Assembly (NCBI GenBank): GCA_038522635.1
Contig: JBCBJZ010000067.1
Location: forward strand, 1 to 18,313
DNA length: 18,313 nucleotides
Direction of reading: 5' to 3'
Source: JBCBJZ01 sp038522635
Lineage (GTDB): Bacteria > Pseudomonadota > Alphaproteobacteria > Rhizobiales > Hyphomicrobiaceae
The notes below the pieces were generated by a model. It had not been told where the DNA came from. It did no database searches and saw only the letters and a program-made list of their open reading frames with translations. Made by a program: the position numbers and the translations under genes. Shown piece by piece: positions 14,504-18,313 of this stretch. Numbering within the stretch: the stretch's first letter is position 1; each line of letters opens with the position of its first letter.

Positions 14504-15412
14504 TCAATGATTGCCGTCGCGTTTGGCCATCCAGCGTTTGAGGTTTTCAGCCAACGCGCTTTCGCGCTTGCTTTGACGTTCGCCAGTTGCATGGCGGCGT
14601 GGCTTGGGTTTGCCGGGCGCAGGCGCTGCGGGGGAAGATGCGTCATCCGCCTCGGTTGTTTGCGAGCGCCTGGCAAGGTCGCGTTGTGAGGGCGCGGTGC
14701 GGCTTTTGGCGCTTGTGTCAGCGCGGGCAGCCGCGGCGCCCGCCTTCACATGATCGCGTCGGCGGCCCGTCGCGCCTGGCGGCAACGGGGTGCGCCCGCC
14801 GGCTTTCGCGCCGCCGCCCGCATCCTTGGCCAAGGGCGCGTCCGCATCGCCGCGCGCCTGCGCCACGTCCGTCAAAAAGCGTGCGTGGTCATCATCGGCA
14901 AGCCGAGCGGCGGCCTGCGCGATCGCGTCCAACAGCGGCTCAAGCCACGTCGCATCGGCCTTCGCGAAGTCGTGCAGCACGTAGCCCGCCACCAGGTCCT
15001 TGCGGCCGGGATGACCCACCCCGATACGCACACGCGCGTAGTCGTTGCCCGTATGCGCGCTGATCGAGCGCAATCCATTGTGGCCGGCGTTGCCGCCACC
15101 GCTTTTGACTTTAAGTTTGCCCGGCGCCAGGTCGATCTCGTCATAGAAGACGACCACGTCAGCGAGGTCGATCTTGAGGAAGCGCACCGCTTCGCCCACC
15201 GCCCGTCCGCTCTCATTCATGAACGTCTGCGGTTTCAGCAGCAGGACCTTTTCATCGCCCAACCGTCCCTCCGCCGCCTCGCCCTGGAAGCGCTTGCGCC
15301 AGGCGCTAAAGCCGTGCGCTTGCGCGACCGCGTCCACCGCCATGAAGCCGACGTTGTGACGCGTGCGCGTGTATTTGCTGCCAGGATTGCCAAGGCCGAC
15401 GAAGAGCTTCAT
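14504..15412 (-). CDS. pth: Peptidyl-tRNA hydrolase with long C-terminal extension
   Basis: This is a 302-residue protein. Residues 1-185 are a canonical Pth that frees stalled tRNAs by cutting the peptidyl-tRNA ester. N9 is in GLGNPG, catalytic H19 in TRHNVGF, N66 in QTFMNESG, D94 in YDEIDLAPG and N112 in GGGNAGHNG. E. coli Pth is about 194 residues, so roughly 110 residues are extra. They are Ala/Gly/Lys/Arg/Pro-rich and look disordered, ending in a short helical motif (SALAENLKRWMAK) that resembles the conserved tail of other alphaproteobacterial Pth proteins. This suggests that low-complexity sequence was inserted before a retained C-terminal motif. rplY lies upstream (159-bp gap holding a triplicated repeat) and ychF lies downstream, a usual order in this class. 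Confidence 0.95.
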   Translation of the reverse strand: MKLFVGLGNPGSKYTRTRHNVGFMAVDAVAQAHGFSAWRKRFQGEAAEGRLGDEKVLLLKPQTFMNESGRAVGEAVRFLKIDLADVVVFYDEIDLAPGKLKVKSGGGNAGHNGLRSISAHTGNDYARVRIGVGHPGRKDLVAGYVLHDFAKADATWLEPLLDAIAQAAARLADDDHARFLTDVAQARGDADAPLAKDAGGGAKAGGRTPLPPGATGRRRDHVKAGAAAARADTSAKSRTAPSQRDLARRSQTTEADDASSPAAPAPGKPKPRRHATGERQSKRESALAENLKRWMAKRDGNH

Positions 15413-15450
15413 CGCGTGCGGTTCTCCCCGGTCCGCCCCGGCCCTCCCAG

Positions 15451-15489
15451 GTGCTAGGGCCAGGTGTTCGGGCCAGCTGTTAGGGCCAG
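15451..15489. repeat. Three tandem copies of a 13-bp repeat in the rplY-pth spacer
   Basis: Three adjacent 13-mers are GTGCTAGGGCCAG (15451-15463), GTGTTCGGGCCAG (15464-15476) and CTGTTAGGGCCAG (15477-15489). All share TG-TT/CT-GGGCCAG. An inverted match, GGCCCTAGC (15528-15536), pairs perfectly with nine bases of the first copy (15453-15461). In the rplY-pth transcript one arm could therefore pair with any of the three copies, perfectly only with the first. Confidence 0.85.
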
Positions 15490-15571
15490 GCCTTGCGGGC
15501 GGTGCAGCGGGAACGGCGCAGACGCGAGGCCCTAGCCCCTCATTGCGCCGCCGCCCGCATCAAGCCTGGCG

Positions 15572-16231
15572 TCAGTCGCCCGCCTTCTCAGCTTTATCCG
15601 CCGCTGGCTTGGCCTCAGTGTCGCCGTCGCCGCCGGCTTCGTCATCCGCAGCCGCTTCCTGGGCACCGCCAGGCGAAGCGATCGTCGCGATGGTGAAGTC
15701 GCGATCGGTGATGGTCGGCGCCACCTTGGCGGGCATTTTGACGGCCGAGATGTGGATCGAATCGCCCATTTGCGCCTCGATCAAGTCGATCACGAACTCG
15801 TTCGGGATCGCATTCGCAGGGCAGGTCACTTCGACATCGTGGCGCACGATGTTGAGCGTGCCGCCCGCCTTCAAGCCGGGACAATCTTCCTCGTTGATGA
15901 AGGTGACAGGCACCTCAACCGTGATCTCGGAATCAGCACGAATGCGCAGGAAATCAACGTGAATAGGGAAGTCGCGCACGGGGTCGATTTGCACATCCTT
16001 CGGCAGGACGCGTTCGTTTTTGCCGTCGATGTTGAGGACGTACACGCTCGAGGTGAACTGCCCCGTTTGATAGTGACGGTTCAGCGTGCGGTAATCGATC
16101 GTGACGAGCGCGGGCGGCTTGCCTTCGCCGTAGATCACGCCGGGCACCAGCCCTGCGCGCCGTGCTGCCCGAGCGGCCCCCTTGCCGGCCCGGTCGCGCG
16201 GTTTCGCGACGAGTTCGTTCGTGTCAGCCAT
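15572..16231 (-). CDS. rplY: 50S ribosomal protein L25/general stress protein Ctc
   Basis: This is a 219-residue two-domain (CTC-type) L25. The N-terminal 5S rRNA-binding domain spans about 5-95 and contains R-A-G-K-G-A-A-R, VPGVIYG (29-35) and DPVRDFPIHVDF (83-94). The C-terminal beta domain is about 100-188. An acidic Ala/Asp/Glu/Lys tail runs from about 190 to 219. It binds 5S rRNA in the large subunit. The ATG at 16231 is chosen, since GGAG (16244-16241) is 9 nt upstream; a TTG five codons earlier would sit on that site. It is the first gene of the minus-strand rplY-pth-ychF-MaoC series. A terminator-like hairpin ends only about 6 nt before its ribosome binding site, suggesting controlled read-through. 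Confidence 0.95.
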   Translation of the reverse strand: MADTNELVAKPRDRAGKGAARAARRAGLVPGVIYGEGKPPALVTIDYRTLNRHYQTGQFTSSVYVLNIDGKNERVLPKDVQIDPVRDFPIHVDFLRIRADSEITVEVPVTFINEEDCPGLKAGGTLNIVRHDVEVTCPANAIPNEFVIDLIEAQMGDSIHISAVKMPAKVAPTITDRDFTIATIASPGGAQEAAADDEAGGDGDTEAKPAADKAEKAGD

Positions 16232-16249
16232 GTTGCTGATCTCCAAAGC

Positions 16250-16273
16250 AAAAACGGGCCTGCACGGGCCCGT
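16250..16273 (-). terminator. Terminator-like hairpin in the rplY leader (possible attenuator)
   Basis: Read on the minus strand, ACGGGCC (16273-16267), a 6-nt loop and GGCCCGT (16260-16254) form a 7-bp G+C-rich stem followed directly by TTTTT (16254-16250). It lies upstream of the rplY ribosome binding site on the coding strand. No gene is seen for it to terminate upstream, which favours an attenuator. The first arm also lies in a 12-bp palindrome, CACGGGCCCGTG (16263-16274). Confidence 0.65.
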
Positions 16274-16326
16274 GACGAGATGACGATCGAACCCACCCTG
16301 CCTCCAAGGGTGTCAGCGGTGGGCTC
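16254..16326 (-). promoter_or_regulatory. Structured 5' leader of rplY with alternative stems
   Basis: Upstream of the terminator-like hairpin, the minus-strand leader can form CACCCT/AGGGTG (16312-16307 with 16299-16294, 7-nt loop). Alternatively, GAGCCCACC (16326-16318) can pair over 9 bp, one of them G-U, with GGTGGGTTC (16297-16289). The two pairings share bases 16294-16297, so they exclude each other. That is the layout of an attenuation-type switch, but neither folding energies nor conservation were computed. Confidence 0.4.
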
Positions 16327-16550
16327 AGGCGATGTCGTGAGTGGGCGACGTATAGCGACCGCGCGGCCTACGCGCAACGGTTGAGGGGCGGTCGGGCCCC
16401 GCAAAGCGGATCGCCCATGGTGCGGCACCTCGCGATTGCGACAGCTTTACGACGGGCCTGAATTTGTTAGACTGCGCCTCAAGATAAAGTCTTAACCACG
16501 CCTGTGGAGGTCGCATCGCGCCCGCAAGTCCAGGCGATCAGGGGAACGCC

Positions 16551-17948
16551 ATGACGGGGGCGGATGACGAGTGGCCCGCGCCTGGGGGCCGCAAGACTGA
16601 GCCGCGCGAGCCGGACGGACCGCTGGGCCATTTGCGGGTTGAGCCGTTGCCAGGCTTCGAACCGCAACCCTCCTTACCTCCGGATGCGCTACCGACGGGC
16701 GGAAAACTGCACAATCTTGCGCGACCGCGCGCCCGCCCCTCCGAAAGCGCACAAGACGAACGCGCACAAGACCATATGCAGGAAAACGGCGAGGCTCAGC
16801 CACCGTTGCCGGACAGACTTGCCGACGCGCTTGGCCATCGTGGCGCACGTGTCTTGAACGCGCGCTCCGGCCCGCGACAGAACTCTGCATCTTCAGACGT
16901 TTACGCAGCGCTTGATCTGGGCACCAACAACTGTCGCTTGCTGGTCGCGCGTCCCTCGCGGCGCGGCTTCTTCGTGGTCGACGCTTTTTCCCGCATCATC
17001 CGGCTTGGCGAGGGCGTTACGCATACCGGCGCGCTCTCCACCCAGGCGATGGCGCGTACCATCGATGCGCTGCAGGTCTGCGCTGCCAAGATGGAACGCA
17101 ACGGCGTTACGCGCCGGCGTCTCGTCGCCACCGAGGCCTGCCGCATCGCGAGCAACGGGCGGGCATTTCTCGATGAGGTGCGCGCGAAGACCCATCTTGA
17201 GCTCGAGCTCTTGAGCCGTGAGAACGAAGCGCGCCTTGCCGTTTCCGGCTGCGCTTCGCTGCTCGATAACCGTTCCGACATGGCGTTGATTTTCGATATC
17301 GGCGGAGGTTCATCGGAACTCATCTGGCTTGACCTGCGCGACCGTGAGCTTGACCACCCTGGTCGCCCATCGCTGGACGATCGCATGCAGGTGCAAGAGC
17401 GCATCCGCGCGCTCACATCATTGCCGGTCGGCGTTGTGACGTTGGCGGAGCAGTTCGGCGGGCAATTTGTTGATGAAGCGCTGTTCGAAGCGATGGTGGA
17501 ACGCGTGCTTGAGATGCTCGCCCCCTTCGAGGCCGAGCACCGCATGGCGCAAATGATCGCCAACAAGAGCGTGCACTTCTTAGGGACATCCGGCACGGTC
17601 ACGACTCTTGCCGGTATTCATTTGCGGCTGCCGCGCTACGAACGCCGCCGCGTCGATGGCTGTTGGCTGCGGACTGACGATGTGCGTCGGGTCACGAATG
17701 GTTTGCTGGCGAAAACGTTCGAAGAGCGGGTGGCGCAGCCGTGCATCGGGCGTGACCGCGCCGATCTGGTGCTGGCTGGGTGTGCGATCCTCGAAGGGCT
17801 GTTGCGGCTGTGGCCGTGCGCGCGTTTGCGGGTGGCGGACCGGGGCTTGCGCGAGGGTATCTTGGCGCAGTTGATGAGCGAGGACGGCGTCTACCGCAAT
17901 AACCGCCGTCGTGGTGGTGCTGGGCCAGCGTCTCGGCAGATGGGCTAG
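16551..17948 (+). CDS. Ppx/GppA-family phosphatase (exopolyphosphatase / pppGpp phosphohydrolase)
   Basis: This is a 465-residue protein. Residues 1-115 are a Pro/Arg/Gln-rich extension with no recognisable domain. The actin-like Ppx/GppA core follows, with phosphate-1 loop ALDLGTNNCR (120-129), TEACR-A-NG, phosphate-2 loop FDIGGGSSEL (about 248-257) and GTSGTVTTLAG (about 345). The family removes terminal phosphate from polyphosphate and/or pppGpp. At about 350 core residues, it lacks the extra C-terminal HD-like domains of longer Ppx proteins. The ATG at 16551 has AGGGG 6 nt upstream, which supports the long N-terminus; an internal ATG at codon 76 is the alternative. rlmE follows 113 bp downstream, an order I recall from other alphaproteobacteria. 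Ppx and GppA cannot be told apart by eye. Confidence 0.92.
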   Translation: MTGADDEWPAPGGRKTEPREPDGPLGHLRVEPLPGFEPQPSLPPDALPTGGKLHNLARPRARPSESAQDERAQDHMQENGEAQPPLPDRLADALGHRGARVLNARSGPRQNSASSDVYAALDLGTNNCRLLVARPSRRGFFVVDAFSRIIRLGEGVTHTGALSTQAMARTIDALQVCAAKMERNGVTRRRLVATEACRIASNGRAFLDEVRAKTHLELELLSRENEARLAVSGCASLLDNRSDMALIFDIGGGSSELIWLDLRDRELDHPGRPSLDDRMQVQERIRALTSLPVGVVTLAEQFGGQFVDEALFEAMVERVLEMLAPFEAEHRMAQMIANKSVHFLGTSGTVTTLAGIHLRLPRYERRRVDGCWLRTDDVRRVTNGLLAKTFEERVAQPCIGRDRADLVLAGCAILEGLLRLWPCARLRVADRGLREGILAQLMSEDGVYRNNRRRGGAGPASRQMG

Positions 17949-18061
17949 CGTGTGATGGGGGCGGTGCTCAAATGCGCCCGCACTTCGATCGTCGGTTAGC
18001 CGGCCACGTCAACAGCAGCCCGTCTCTCGGCTGACAAGCAACCCAGCAAGGACGACCAGCC

Positions 18062-18313
18062 ATGGCGAAAGCAGGCTCCGGCGCAAAGTCAGGACGCGGC
18101 CGAAGCGGCGGCTCCAACGCTGGGCCGGGAAAAGGCGGAGCAGGAAAGGGCGGGCCAGGAAAGGGCGGATCGGGCCGCAGCAAGGGCAGCGGTACCGGTG
18201 CGGCAAGCAAAGCGGCCGTCGGGCCACGGGCCCTCAAGACGCGCGTCAAAACCGCCAAGAAGCGCACCGTCTCGCAACAGCGCTGGCTTGAGCGCCAGTT
18301 GAACGACCCTTAT
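18062..18313 (+). CDS. rlmE: 23S rRNA (uridine-2'-O-)-methyltransferase RlmE/FtsJ, 3'-truncated by window edge
   Basis: The first 84 codons are present and open to the window end. Residues about 69-84 (TVSQQRWLERQLNDPY) match the start of the conserved RlmE/FtsJ domain, which methylates U2552 of 23S rRNA using SAM. The methyltransferase core lies beyond the edge, so activity cannot be judged. Residues 1-65 are a Gly/Ala/Lys/Ser/Arg extension that contains three perfect pentapeptide repeats of the form (P/A)GKGG (22-36). AAGGA lies 9 nt before the ATG. Position directly after a Ppx/GppA gene supports the call. Confidence 0.85.
   Translation, partial: MAKAGSGAKSGRGRSGGSNAGPGKGGAGKGGPGKGGSGRSKGSGTGAASKAAVGPRALKTRVKTAKKRTVSQQRWLERQLNDPY
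18125..18169 (+). repeat. In-frame 15-bp minisatellite, three copies, inside rlmE
   Basis: Three 15-bp units encode P-G-K-G-G, A-G-K-G-G and P-G-K-G-G. Units two and three differ at only two bases. The length is a multiple of three, so copy-number change would lengthen or shorten the basic tail without breaking the frame. Confidence 0.85.

Larger units (their letters stand above)
16232..16550. other. 319-bp divergent spacer between rplY (-) and the Ppx/GppA gene (+)
   Basis: The rplY-side third holds the leader structures listed separately. The rest must hold both promoters. On the plus strand AATTTGTTAGACT (about 16461-16473) is the most A+T-rich segment and may include a -10 region for the phosphatase gene; I cannot assign a -35. 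No tRNA or small gene is visible. Confidence 0.5.

Noticed and set aside
16276..16326. Possible tRNA (GGTTCGATC T-loop-like string) on the minus strand upstream of rplY
   Set aside because: The flanking bases do not form a 5-bp T-stem and no anticodon arm or acceptor stem can be drawn.

Overview
The window is G+C-rich, densely packed chromosomal DNA from what looks like an alphaproteobacterium, probably Hyphomicrobiales-like. The basis is the gene orders rplY-pth-ychF and Ppx/GppA-rlmE, the CTC-type L25 and the protein style. The assignment rests on remembered gene order and has not been searched. I see no insertion sequence, phage gene, CRISPR array, rRNA or tRNA.

Layout. (1) 1-4422, envelope block: the 3' part of a secreted-type metallophosphatase/5'-nucleotidase (+) converges, with a 14-bp overlap, on two paralogous NodB polysaccharide deacetylases (-). 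Both deacetylases have signal peptides and long basic Ala/Pro/Arg tails. (2) 4423-6846: a 567-bp spacer, then mgtE (magnesium channel) and a GNAT acetyltransferase in a short + operon. (3) 6847-9340: a long spacer, a stand-alone PLP-dependent alpha-oxoamine synthase (+), and a small membrane protein (-). They converge on a pair of hairpins, one of which is a good terminator for the minus gene. (4) 9341-12155: apt, mtnA and a class II aldolase, all +, the last two overlapping by ATGA. This is a purine/methylthioadenosine salvage unit whose aldolase suggests the DHAP-shunt version of the pathway. (5) 12167-16231, all -: rplY, pth, ychF and a fused double-hotdog MaoC protein. The stretch starts with a terminator-like hairpin in the rplY leader and carries a 13-bp triplicated repeat between rplY and pth. 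(6) 16551-18313, +: a Ppx/GppA phosphatase and the first 84 codons of rlmE.

How the genes fit together. The block at 9341-12155 would recycle the adenine and the methylthioribose (or deoxyribose) halves of SAM by-products. rplY, pth, ychF and rlmE are all translation or ribosome genes. The envelope block points to wall or exopolysaccharide and nucleotide turnover outside the cytoplasm. Several conserved enzymes here carry unusual disordered Ala/Pro/Gly/Lys/Arg extensions, which recurs across the window.

Nothing in the window is clearly a wholly new system. The best leads are the apt-mtnA-aldolase unit, the rplY leader, the tailed deacetylase pair and several short exact repeats in spacers.
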